In this document: in pieces, positions 1-11,822 of the stretch
How the letters are laid out: each line of letters begins with the position of its first letter
Position numbering within the stretch: the first letter of the stretch is position 1
NCBI RefSeq assembly: GCF_008831285.2
Contig: NC_045146.1
Span: 12,787,289-12,851,288 of the forward strand
From: Nymphaea colorata
Lineage: Eukaryota > Streptophyta > Magnoliopsida > Nymphaeales > Nymphaeaceae
Length of the DNA stretch: 64,000 nucleotides
Direction: 5' to 3'
Translations under genes and position numbers: made by a program
Notes under the pieces: model-generated
Seen by the model: only the letters and a program-made list of their open reading frames with translations
Told to the model about the DNA's origin: nothing
Database searches by the model: none

Positions 1-699
1 AGATGCAAATCAAAATTGTGGTCAGCTGAAGCACTGCTTAATAGGGTGGCAGTTCGCTGCAACCATTGTTCTTGATGAACTACTTGGCTCGATGGTGTAC
101 ACCCCTTTGACAAGGGTTTGTTGTTGTTTTGTACAGATTCAAGTTGGTGATGAGAGAAATGATCATGATATTGTTTACAGTAATGCACCAGATTTGGCGT
201 CAAAGAGTATCTAACATTTTACCGTTTTGCTAATGAAAGTTGGAATCCAGGAGAGCTTTTCCAAAGGTGCCAAGCCAAGATGTGCTAGTTCTGTGGCTAC
301 CATGCTTGTTCGGGAATCAGGACTTCAGAAAAGCATGCCCAATACGATAATTTATTTTTCCTTTTTATATCTTAGCAACGGCAATTTGTTTTGTGCTAGG
401 CTTCGTTTCCATTTGGAGTGTTACAAAAGGTGCCCATGCTACATATTTTGGGAAGTCCCTGCGAGAAATCATGAGATTTGAGCGAGTAAAAGTGAATGCG
501 ACCGCAGTTTCCTTTGGCATTTGAAGACTTGAATCTCGGCATATTTCAAATCCTTGGGATCGATTCGAGCTAATGTTATTCTTATTTGAATTGCAATGAA
601 AGTTGCTAACTGAGGTTAGTTGAGACGCATCATACAAAGGGCTCAAGCCTGATGTGAGAGCGGGCTAGGTTATTACAATTGGAATCAAACTCAGCTACT
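1..699. other. Intergenic sequence, no gene recognised
   Basis: No open frame here resembles a known protein and no RNA gene is apparent. The short open frames are of chance length. The stretch borders a miniature LTR element on its right. A gene end running in from outside the window cannot be excluded. Confidence 0.4.
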
Positions 700-1158
700 T
701 GTAACACCTCAGAAGTTTAGTCTTGTATAAAAGATTGTGAGGGATATTCAAGAACTTATAAAGGAAGGTCATTAATGAGATGATTGTCCTGATTCCTAGC
801 CTTTTTAAGATTGAAACCGAAACTACTAAGAGGCGGGTTGAGATCCGTCGAATCAGAAGCTTGAGCCCAGAAATGAGTCAGGGTTGTTACAGTGGTATCA
901 GAGCAGTTTCAATACTCGGACCTAGAGTCCCACACGCGCGGATGAGTGTGCCTTAAGGAAGGTGGATTGTAACACCTCAAAAGTTTAGTCTTGTATCGAA
1001 GATTGTGAGGGATCTTCAAGGACTTATAAACGAAAGTCATTAATGAGATAATTGTCCTGGTTCTTAACTTTTTTAGGATTGAAACTGAAACTGCTAGGAA
1101 ACAGGTTGAGATCCGTCGAACCAAGAGCCTGAGCCCAGAAATGGATCGGGTTGTTACA
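700..1158 (+). mobile_element. TRIM: miniature LTR retroelement, non-coding
   Basis: Two direct terminal repeats of about 190 bp, 700-891 and 968-1158, begin TGTAACACC and end TGTTACA. They are about 85% alike by eye. The interior is only 76 bp. It starts one base after the first repeat with TGGTATCAGAGC (893-904), the classic plant primer-binding site matching initiator methionine tRNA. It ends in a purine-rich tract (about 954-966) just before the second repeat. This size and layout define a terminal-repeat retrotransposon in miniature, a non-autonomous family mobilised by other elements. CTACT before and CTACC after could be an imperfect target duplication. The repeat divergence suggests an old insertion. 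Confidence 0.85.
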
Positions 1159-1167
1159 CTACCTGTG

Positions 1168-1300
1168 TCTTAAGGAAAGACCATAACACTAAAAAAAAAT
1201 TAGTCTTGTATGTAACATCGTAAAGCATCTTGGGTGACTTACAGAGAAAAAGTAGTTGCCATAGTTTCTAACCTGGTAGAGTATCAAGGCAGGGTAAGAC
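1168..1300 (+). repeat. Decayed third terminal repeat of the TRIM
   Basis: After the second terminal repeat, a TGTCTTAAGGAAAG stretch resembles the purine tract of the element. It is followed by TTAGTCTTGTAT and further diverged matches to the first ~100 bp of the repeat. This suggests a tandem repeat-interior-repeat-interior-repeat array whose last part has decayed. The rest of 1300-1706 shows nothing recognisable. Confidence 0.5.
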
Positions 1301-1706
1301 CACCTTAAGCCAGTAACCTTGTACCATCTTCTTTAGCTCCACTATGGAGTGCTCTTTGGTAATTATGAGATAAAAGTGTATGACCACTTAAATTCTTTTA
1401 AGATAGCAAAATATTTATTTACCGCTTTATACATATGGTTCTAAGCTGATCATCGACGAACTTTTAAAGTCTTCTCTGTTCTAATTATGGAGTTAGGTTG
1501 GATTTGAAGTTTTAGGCGTCAACCAGTTAGCAGTTGAGTTTTAAGAGCTTTCTGAGAAAGTTGCCTTTCTTCTGTTTCATGATTGGTTGATGTAGCATTA
1601 GCAGATAAGACATCAGTTTTGTTAGGCCACATTTTGTAGCAAACAAAAATCAATTGCATCAGACAGTTAAGTAACCAAGCTTAGTACGCTATTAAAACTA
1701 ATATAA

Positions 1707-4700
1707 TCATCGGGGCATGCGCTTACACTTCAATCTGGAACAGAGAATGAGGATAAGCACAACGAATGGCACAAGATATACATTCCTGTATGTTGAAATT
1801 TCTTGTCCTAAAAGGTCCTGCATAGAATCAATTTCCAATATGCCCTTGTCACGTGCCCCGCCTGCAGTCATACCCTTTTGCTGCAGCAGCCGAGGCCCAT
1901 TCACGAATACCCTCAAAAAAGCAGACGCCCAATCATCTAGAACCCGCTGAATATGAAAAGTTACCAGAGACAAGGACAAGAACAGTTAACTGGTGATATA
2001 TCTTCAACAGTATGACATACTCTTGAAATGCGACAGAAAGAGCTAGGAAAAGCTCAGACCAATACCTCAAACGAGAAAGAGTCCGTTGGATTGAACATTT
2101 TGAAGCAGTCCTTCGAAGATGCCTTTGAATCTCCATAAATCTATGGTAGAACATGAAAACTTACTCAATATCTTTAAGGGGGCCCACGAGTCAAATAATG
2201 TCGAAACTTTCAGTGAGGGCCTTTCGGTAATTAAAAACCTGGTGCACTTCAAAGTTAATCGGTATTCATGCAGAATGGCCTGGCCCGGTGAAAGATTTTG
2301 GATTCAAGGGCCTTTCAACTTGTTATGATTTAGTTTATGTCGATGGGAATGCAGAAAAGTATTCACAGTTTAAACAGGCGCAGGTGTCTTCCATCCACAC
2401 CGTGATATCTTCTCTTTGAAAAGGGAAAAAAAAAAAAAGGAGAGAACCTAAGGCCTTGAAGTTGGAGGTGAAGACTTCAATACCCAGGTCGGACGATGTT
2501 CTCGGCCAAGCTTATTCAACGGCTACCAAAATTAAGGCAGGGTCGAACATTGCACTCCTCGGGTAAGGCAGTTTCATGTTTACGAGAAAATATCATGATG
2601 AATGTAAAACGACAAGAATTTCTAAATGTGAAGAGAGTTGGTTGGCAACATTTTGAAGATAGGCAGGGGCGCCCTTTTCTGCCATTCTCAACTCCCATTC
2701 CAAAAGCTAGTGTACAATGAATTCCCAGATTTTATTGATTAAAGGTCCTATAAGCACAGTGTAAATTACGTTTATACTATTTTTCCTTGCAGCACTGTGT
2801 CTACCGAGTTATCTCGCGAAGCAATCCAAATTGCTTTCTGCAGCCACTCACTTTGCTTTTTTCCCATTTGGAAGCTCAGGTTTGTTATTCATCTACCACC
2901 AGCATTTTTGTGAGGGCAAAAAACGGAAGCACAAGCAGGCAGCTAGTCAACTGACCTCAAAAGTGAAGACCATCGGAACCTTGATTACGTCATAAATGTA
3001 ATCTGTGGAAGTCCCATGCGCCAAGTAGCTGCAAATGAGAATCGGTCAATTACCCACTTTTGCCTAATTTTAACTACTTCCAATCTGTACATACCCAACA
3101 GAGCCCCCACCTGAACCCACCATGCAATGGTCTTTACAATGCAGGTGGTTCAAGTCATCAAGCAATGTCCTCATTATCTGTGAGGTATGACCTTCTGGAG
3201 TTGTGTTCCTATGATCATATGGCATGAACAGAGCCTGTATGACAGTCGACAAGAAAACAAGCAACATTAATACAAAAAGACTAGCATTTCATATCTTTAG
3301 TTTAGCATCTGCTTGTATGAAAAACAATAAGAGTGTTTTGCTGCGTGAGAACAAAAGAACCTACAGATATAACTAATTTTGGTAAAATACACTCTTAATT
3401 TTTTATGGAACTAGTCCAGATAGGAAACTGAAGGCTGAAGCCAGAATCAACATGGGAAGCAAATTAGACAACACGAACAGTGGGAACAACCTAAAGGCTC
3501 CCCCCCTTGGCTCCGCCCCTGATTTCGACCATGAATTCAACAACACAAAGTCGCAGACAATACAAACAAGTCCAACCACTAATGAATGAAAATGAGTGCT
3601 GCAAGAAACACTCAAGCTCAACATCTGAGGGAAAAGATAATATTACCTCCATGCCTGAGTGCACGTTCACCCATATATGTGGTCTAAATGAAGCAGAAAG
3701 TCTCCGCATTATTTGAGTTTCAGGTTCACTAAATGGAGCAGTCCCAGGGTTTTCTTCATATGGATCATAGTCCTATAAAAACATGGTTTAAAGGCTCTTA
3801 CATAGGCAAAAGCTAACAAAAGGATTTACAGATATCTTAAAGGTTTGCAGCAGATACATTCCGTAAAAACACAAAGCATGTTTTAAGGCAAACATACTGA
3901 CAGTATAATTGAATGGAAGAAAATACACCATCAGTTCCAATGGCATCAACTGTTTACAATAGATGTGCCTTTAACAATAGAGAGGATATGAGCAAGCTAA
4001 TACAAAGTACATTGGTTACTGATGCACCAATTCAAACAAGGTACATTGGTTACTGTTGCAACAATTCAAACATTTCTAAGGTTGTTTCAGCAGAGAAGGA
4101 AGTAGTTACTGGGTGGAAAGAATGAGAGATCACATAGCAACTACCATCACTGCTTTTAGTTGGCCGCCAGAAGGCATCCAGAGAACTTATGGGGTTGACT
4201 TCCATATGGATTTGTGCCAACAGAATATACAACTACATAAATTAACAGCCATCAATAGAACAGGCAAAGAGACCAGTTATCATTGAGTTTAGCTTCTTTC
4301 TTCTTTTATAAAAGTTGATCCACATTAGCATAAAGGATAATACCATCATGCCAATCTTCCAAGGAGACACACTACTACAAGCTTACACAGGGGAAACAAT
4401 TTTGAAAAATTTGTCATCTCCATTTATTATTCATCAAAACATTCAACATGCTAGACCACTTATTAATTTGTCCTTTTCCTGACATCTTAGTCTCAGTCTC
4501 ACGTATCACTTTCATGTATACATCATTACACATGTTTACTTTGTCTTTGTTCACGTGGACACATCCAATAAGGGCATTTAAGAAACACTTTCAAAATATG
4601 TTGGTGCAACTGTACTTGGTCCAACAGTAACTTTACATGTAAGCTGCAAAAAGTTATTTACAAGTGGGCAATACTTTTCTATAATTTTAATTTCTATCTC

Positions 4701-6701
4701 AATGCAATAGAACAAATATTAAATACAAGCTTAATTCAAAACTCTTGTGCAAGGCTGTGGGAGCCGAAATTCCCATTTCACTGTGTCAGGCCTACATTAT
4801 ATCCAACCTAATTTAGGCCAGAAGGTGTCAATGACTATTTTTAACCTAATATCCATGAAGTAGAGTTTACAAGCGAACCATGCTAGATGAATGTTGGTAG
4901 ACCGCTGGTCATAAACTCATTCTCACAGTTCTGCGGGATTCGATCATAAGGGACACATTTTTATTTTACTGTAATTAAAATTTCAAATAAGCAACCAGAA
5001 ATCTGTCATCAGCACCATCCCAATCAACTAAAATAGAGAGAACCAAAAGTTTCAAACTTCAAAGCTCAAGTCTGCAATTTATAATATGACTTAGAGAATA
5101 TCTGATGATTGAGAGAGCCATGATGGTGCTAAATAGCAATAAAATACCAACCCGTACAGCACATACTTAAGCGTAACGTCATGCAATTGCTTGCTGGTAA
5201 ACATAAGCATTGAGGGGAATAATACAAAGGTTTTGGTTAAAAAAAAGTTTTTACTGATGATAAGTTACATTTCAGCATTAGAAATGCACCTCTAGGCTTA
5301 TTCGGGGTTCAGTTTAAACGTGGAATGAAATACCAAAAAAACAGCATGCCGGCCAGAGTCATTTTCCATTTTCTGAACAGTGCTAAAATTTCCAAGACTA
5401 TATTTCAGTTGCTCATTGTTCTACCATACCTTCTCCTTTTTACCCCAATCGACACTCCAATTACGATTAAGGTCGACTCCTCTACCTGTTCAAAAGCATA
5501 GACGTAAGAATACACAGAGCATAATTTAAGAAATTAATTCAGTCTTGTAAAATAAGCATCTAAATAGAACCATATGACCATTCCTCCTCTCACAAAGATC
5601 TCCCGCTTCCACAAGTTTACGGCCATTCAGATTTTCCATCGGGATCACCTACATATTAGATAAATATGAATCATGTGAGATCAAGACCAACTGAAAAAGA
5701 CAAGGAAAAACATGAATAAGGGAGCGCAATTGGACGTAAACGAGAAACAGAAAAAAAAAAGTCGTGGATTGTAATAAACACTTTAAGAACAACGGAAATG
5801 TCTTAAGAAAATCTGGCCACAGGCAGGACGCAACGAATATCTGCAACCAATGCCGAATCTAAGAGTACTTCATTAACTTAAATTTCAGCGACGGTTTCTC
5901 CGTTCCAATAAAGAGAAAAAGTTGAAAATCCAAATAAGTTGTAAACAGATAGAGAAATAAGAAAACGACAGGGGCAGAAACCTCACTTTAATCACTAGAT
6001 TGTCGAAGCTGTGATTCAATGAATCAGACAAGATTGAAGGCATTTCGTGCTCGCCACAGAGTATTTTTAGCAGCCGCAACGCAACTTCACTGGTGATAAG
6101 CTCCCTTCCGTGCTGCCCAAAGCTCTGACGAACAGAAAGAATTCATAGCCTCAATTCGGTAGCAACCAAAAAAAGTGATACCAACATCAATTAAACGTCC
6201 AGAACAAGGGAAACTTACAAGAATAATTCGATACTTATGATCATCGTCGTCGTTCGTCTTCCAGCCACGATGCCTATAAGTTACCACGAAGATCTTCGCG
6301 GAATAGCCCTTATTTCTCGCTCGCCACGTCTCCAGCTGAACCGAAGGGAAGCCAAGATCCATTTCGTGGGTAAGCTAGATCCAACAAAGAAGCAAAAATC
6401 CTCACAAGGTAAGACATAATCACCATTTCTTACATCTAAGCTCTCGGGGTGGCGGCGCACCAAACCCTTTATTTCTGCGATCAGGCCATCGCTGCAGAAG
6501 CAAAAAACAGCCATCAAAGGAAAAACCAATCAAAATCTTTCCCAATTTGGTAGGTTTGTCCCTCCCCTTCTCTGGGTATCCAGAAGTTCGTTACCTGATG
6601 TGATAGAGATCGCGGTTAATGGGAGTGAGCGCGTGAACGGAATGGAAAGAAAAGTAAAGGAGAAGCAACAAGGGGGCGAGGGTAGACATCCGGGCGCTCA
6701 T
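1707..6701 (-). CDS. M14 zinc carboxypeptidase-like protein, C-terminal membrane anchor
   Basis: Eleven exons in frame, 399 aa: 6701-6595, 6491-6434, 6335-6219, 6124-5987, 5648-5579, 5485-5430, 3772-3647, 3234-3095, 3028-2956, 2140-2066, 1946-1707; all introns are GT-AG. A signal peptide (residues 1-24, Leu-rich core) precedes a carboxypeptidase A/D-type fold. Zinc ligands are H99 and E102 in GQHGRE and H220 in NVHSGME. GVDLNRNW (166-173) supplies the Asn-Arg substrate clamp, Y281/Y283 lie in DYIYD, and E295 in FTFEIYGD is the expected catalytic Glu. The last ~25 residues form a hydrophobic segment ending in basic residues, so the enzyme is probably anchored in the secretory or plasma membrane. 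The sequence follows, as I remember it, the single-copy Arabidopsis family of At5g42320. Expected role: removal of C-terminal residues from peptides; substrate unknown. All ligands are intact, so it looks functional. Confidence 0.93.
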
Positions 6702-6888
6702 GGGAGACGCTAGGAAAATGGCACATTATCTGGATTTCTAGTTCTTGGCCTTCACAAGGAAGGGAAGAAAGTCGTGCAACTCACGAGCGATGGTTGTCGC
6801 GTCTAACACTACGAGTGCCCGCGCGGCCGCGCCCCAGTCTCCTCACGCAAGCGGCTTCTGTGGGTTCCCCCCACCTATCATCGTTGGC

Positions 6889-6892
<4 letters not shown>

Positions 6893-6919
<27 letters not shown>
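6893..6919. repeat. (GA)n microsatellite upstream of the carboxypeptidase
   Basis: About 13 GA units lie roughly 190 bp upstream of the carboxypeptidase start codon, reading as (CT)n on the gene strand. CT-rich tracts are common in plant core promoters and 5' leaders, so this may be within the promoter or leader. Confidence 0.8.
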
Positions 6920-8197
6920 TATGTTCACGACCGCGGTGAACTCGATCACTTAATTGGCAGCGTGGGTAAGCCTCGGCTGTCGCGTGGGCCGCCATGGTTT
7001 CAGCCATGCAGTATGACCCTAAGCACAATCCGATGGACTCCGCCAACGGCTCGTGGGCGCTGGATCAACTTGAGTGATTGAGTCGGTTCACGGTTGCCAT
7101 CAAATATTAATTTCTATTATATTATTTTTTGATGTAAACCTCTCTTTTTTTCATGCAATACCCTAATCGATGAGTTCATACTTTATTATAGTAGTCTTGC
7201 AAGGTCACTCTTGTTTCCACAAAAGTTTATTCATCCTAGTGCTCAACTTTTTGTCCCTCTAAGATTGCACAGTTGCAGATAACCGTAAGCTAAATCAATG
7301 TACCTAAGTTTCCTCCCATGATTTTCTACAAATAGAACAGAAATATACCCGATTCAGGTGGAACAATCTCTTTTTAGGAATATTAAAAATAAAGGGAACC
7401 AATTGGGGTTAAGTAATTAGTACCATAGGTTCTGACACAGCTAACTACAGCTTTATTTGGAAAATTAAATGCCAGAATAAAAAACAAATTTCAAGTGCAA
7501 GGCACTTCCTGGTGCTAAAGGAAAAATCTCATCTCACAAGTTCAGGGGTTTAGCAGGATGGCAAATAGATTTTGTTTTTCTGAAGGTATTAGATCACTGG
7601 ACTTGTCTGGAACTGCTCATGCAGTTATAGCTGACCACCTTTTTAAGGGCACGATAACATAAATTTGAGCTACAGCATCTTCAATGCTGCGGGTTGAACT
7701 CAATGCGCTAACTCAATCATCCCCTTGACATTCAGAGAGTAACCGAAGAGTTCAAGCTTTTAAACCCATAAACGATGTGTAGAACATTCGCACAAGATTC
7801 CTACAATAAAAGGCGCGGAACATTCCAAGCAACTAGAGGAAGTGTAGAATGCAGTCTGAGTGGCTTTATTGCAGATCGCCGATGTCGCATCTAAATATGC
7901 AATTTCTGATCAACAAATTTTTTTTCTGAGTTTTTTTTTCTAAAATATCAAATTTCCCAACAGCCGATACATTATTGTCCTCCATATGAATACCATTCTT
8001 GTGCCAATCGAATTTTCCCACCTTCATGTGTGCAGGAGTCCCACTTGCAGCAAGAGAGGAATTTAGAATTTTAGACAGATGATGTAGAGGCAGGATAACC
8101 GATCTTTACTTAAGCTGCCAGTCATCCCTTACATGAACTGTAGAACGAGAAACTGAAGATCATGTTCAAGCAAGTGGCCCTGTCTAAGCTCCCGTTG
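6920..8197. other. Intergenic, carboxypeptidase 5' side to MIA40 3' side
   Basis: AT-rich apart from a GC-rich block up to about 7080 that belongs to the carboxypeptidase promoter side. No coding region or RNA gene is seen. The part near 8198 should hold the MIA40 3' untranslated region. Confidence 0.5.
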
Positions 8198-11100
8198 TTA
8201 CCACGTCACGTTGTCTTTGTACCCTTCAGTCAACACTTTTCCTTCTGTGTGCTGCTCGAATGAAAAATAAAAGATAAATAAATTAATACATGAACTGCAA
8301 AGGTGAAACTAATTAAAAAAACAATACACGAATGTAAGGTCGAAACTGAGTGAAAACTGATCAAATTTGTGATGAGCTGGTCCAGATTATATGTTTATGA
8401 GCACATTTTGTTACATTGCAAGCTGCTAGAATCCACAAAGCAAACAAATATACAATTAATTCACATCTCATCTTGGAAGAAAGATGGAAAACAAGTGTAT
8501 CTGTCGAATAGCAGTTGAGAGAGAAACAAGAAACCAAATTCTGCTGCCAAGTTGGAAGAATAAAAAGTATCTCCTTACTTAAAACTATCCTAATGTTGTA
8601 ATAAATAACAAATCTTCCCATGCCTCTTACGTGCAGTTTCAACTAATATTAACACGGTCAGTGAAAATAACATTCTCCAATCATGGGATCTGGCAAACAG
8701 TAAAACTTTAACTGGCAGCTTTAGAATACGAGTTGATGCACTTACTCGTCTCAGAATCCTCTCTGTGTCCATCTTCTTCCAAAAAAATCTCACCAAATGC
8801 ATTTGGATTTTCTTTAATGCAGTTCTGAAAGCTTAAAAATGGTTGTACGCAATCGGATCCCTAGAAAGCAAATATACCTCATCAATCAGTGACAAAACTA
8901 ACAACATAATAGAGGATATTTTGTTCAGTTAAATCAGAGAGGAATAAACCAGACAGATTGCATGTAGGAAAGCAATTGCACATTAACTGCATCTCATAAA
9001 ACATACACGAGCAGGAGATGGGCCATATCTTGGTGAGGTTACGTTTCATCACCAATAGAGCAGTAAAAGCCACTAAGCTCGCTAGGGTGGCTTTCAGGAA
9101 GCAACCACAACATTTGAGTACACTTCAACATTTTGTCATCGTTTTTTAAGCGCATCAGTTATATAAGAGGAAACCAACATTTTGACTCCTCGATGGTCTG
9201 TTTGGATGTATTAGATATCTCTGACTTCTCACAACCACTGAGGGAGCATCAGCAAAACCTTTTCGTTTGACATCCTTCGCCATCCAATAATGTCCAAGCC
9301 TTCTCTTTGTTAATTCTCTTGATCATACAACAAAAGAGTTGCACATTTTAGTTTATTCACTTTTTTTGAGCAAATAATGGAAAAATGAGAGAGAAGAGAT
9401 GGGCTTGTAACAATATCACTTCTTCAGTTAGGCATCAATAAACAAGCTTGTAAGGTCACACATATGATATCACAGCCATCAATAGTCACAGACATGAAAA
9501 TTTTTATTGGCAAAGATAAACGAAGCATTTTTAACAGGAAAATAACACAATATTTTCAAAATGTTTCTAAAGATAAATATTGAAATATTATCACAATAGT
9601 TTCCGTATTACTAAAAAAAATCCTATCATTATATGTATTGTCAGTGTGCAGTGTCGTTTTTTTGTTTTTTCAGAATTTTAAAAACTATTTCAGAATGTTT
9701 TTCAATGTTTTCATGACAAATTAGTAAAAAACATCTAATTTCATAAAATATACACTATTTTTTCCACATTTTTTATTTTTTTGAGTGCCAAGATTTCCAC
9801 GAAAAACAAACATTGAACAAACTTCTGAGGAAAACATCCTTGAAACAATGTTTGTGACTATGCTTTGTAAGCACTAGAAATAGGGATGCATGCCTGACCT
9901 TCTTACCTCCACTTTCCACCAGCTCTCCAACATATTTTTCATCCGTAGAGCACCAAGTTCAAATGCAGGAGGCCCAGGCCCTGGGATTGGAGGTGCTAGG
10001 CTCGGGATTTTGTGCTGCCAACAATGACTAGGAAAGTGTTTCTGGCTGCGTGTCATTTTTTCATGTTGTGAAAAGAAAAAATATGCCTATCACATATGAT
10101 TTACTAATCTTTGACATATCTATCTTTCTTTTGTGAAATTAGCATCTAAAACTTGTCTGTTGTGGTCCATTTGCTAAGAATCAATGCTTGAACCACGTTT
10201 TGCCTACTCCAGACAGGAGTGCTTCATGCACGTCCGCTACTGTTTTGTCTACTAACAGAAGAATATAACAAAAGTACAAATTCAGGCTTAAGCTTCAATA
10301 TAGATTGCTCATAAATATAGTCCAAAGCCAGACTGAACTAGTAAAAAAAAAAAAAAAAATTCAATGTGTAATTATACATAAGCAAATGCAAAAGATACAA
10401 GCTTGCATACACCCAATGACTTGGGAGTTGGGACTCGACTCATCCATCCTTGACTTGTGACTCGGTGGGTCAACTTGGTGAATAGGGCCGGGTTCTGTTA
10501 ACTATTGTTTTTTAAAGAAAAAAATATAACTTGCCATTTAAACATAAAGGTTGTAAAACGACTTGATCACATGTATAACTTAGAAATAAGTCTACTTGTG
10601 ATAGCAAGAAACCAGACAATTAAATAACTGCTACAACTTTATAGTTGCATTTTTCAACATAACTGCGTAGCAAGTTTCAATATATCAATGAAAAACCACT
10701 TGACAAGAAACAAAAGCTAAACATGCATGTATATATGATCTCAAATTAGAAGACCAAAAGACAAACATCCCATTGATATAAAAATTGAAATAAATAGATA
10801 ACTACACATGAAGTTAAGCCTTACATGTAAAAATTTAACAAATGAATTTTAATAATTCTAAAATGTTCCAATAAGTTTGAAGATTCATGTCAAAAGTTAA
10901 GGAATTAAGAAGTTAATAACCAACCCCTTGTTGTTTGCACAATATGAAGTTTATTACTAGATTGCTGAGTCAAACTGAGTTTCTGCCAAGTCAAACCAAG
11001 TTTGGCTCGAGTCAAACAAAGTTTTAATAATAAAGGAGCCCCCCTACTGGGTCGACCCAGTAGGGGGCCGAGTGAATGGGTTGACTCAATGAGTTTTAAA

Positions 11101-11822
11101 ACACTACACCCATTACCACATGAGTTTGCAGAATAAGATACATAATAAAAAATTCTACCTTTTCTTCTGCAGTGCTCTTCAGAAAACAAATAAATGCCTC
11201 TGAAAATTGGGTCCCACAAGGGCCATTTCGTAAGTCAGCAACACATGGGCAATCTAGGGCTTTTTGTGCCCTCTCTTCCGAAGACTGCAGATAAGGTTAA
11301 AAGTTACAAGAATGAACACAAGTAGCTGCTGCAGTACAATGAGAATTGATCAGATCTGGACGACAATGAACAAATTTATGCCTGCTTTGATATATTTGCA
11401 ATAACGTTCAAGCTATAAGCCACATTTAATAGAGCATCGCACATTGTTCCACAAAATGCTAGAAATATTAGAATAATACGAAATAGACTTCAGTCTGCCA
11501 ATACAAAATAAAATTCTGAGAGCAACTCAAGTTGGGATCTGGGTGGATACCATGAAAAGGCATTGAATCTGACTGGAATGCAACAATTTCCTCTATCTAC
11601 ATATAGCAGGAAGGGAGGCATATGGGATCAGATGTTCAACCAGATCCAACCCATTTTCAACTCTTAGACAGCAACACTAAATCCTATGTTCCTATAAATT
11701 ATTGAGGTGATAAATGACAAATTGTATCCTACATGCTCTGCAGATTCGACCTTACAGCCAGAAGGAAGCTCAACACCACGAGGTACTAGACTTGCACTCA
11801 TCACCACTTAAAGCTGCTGCTT
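8198..11822 (-). CDS. MIA40-like CHCH protein (5' exons missing from model)
   Basis: MIA40 oxidises incoming cysteine-rich proteins in the mitochondrial intermembrane space and in peroxisomes of plants. Exon 11284-11159 encodes the CPC redox motif and the first CX9C, within LDCPCVADLRNGPCG and ending STAEEK. Exon 8860-8746 begins GSDC and gives the second CX9C, followed by an acidic tail. The two exons join in phase, and the sequence agrees closely with remembered Arabidopsis MIA40. A last exon 8244-8198 (GKVLTEGYKDNVTW, stop) joins in phase but is less certain. Upstream, 11822-11791 encodes EAAALSGDECK, matching the conserved EAAA segment before the CHCH domain. Its junction to the next exon has no proper GT donor in the required phase. 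The initiator exon, expected before 11822 with phase 1, was not found. The CHCH identity is sure; the ends are not. Confidence 0.82.
11040..11067. repeat. Perfect 28-bp palindrome in MIA40 intron
   Basis: The 28 bases centred on GTCGAC at 11053/11054 read the same on both strands, with arms ending CCCCC/GGGGG. The flanks (10960-11095) hold repeated GAGTCAAAC / GGGTTGACTCA motifs, which suggests the core of a degraded foldback transposon. No terminal repeats or target duplication were identified. Confidence 0.7.

Noticed and set aside
695-1163. CTACT/CTACC as a firm target duplication of the TRIM
   Set aside because: Only four of five bases match, and a third terminal repeat downstream makes the right flank element-derived.
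2496-2720. 74-codon plus-strand frame in a carboxypeptidase intron
   Set aside because: No recognisable domain and sits wholly in an intron of a complete gene model.
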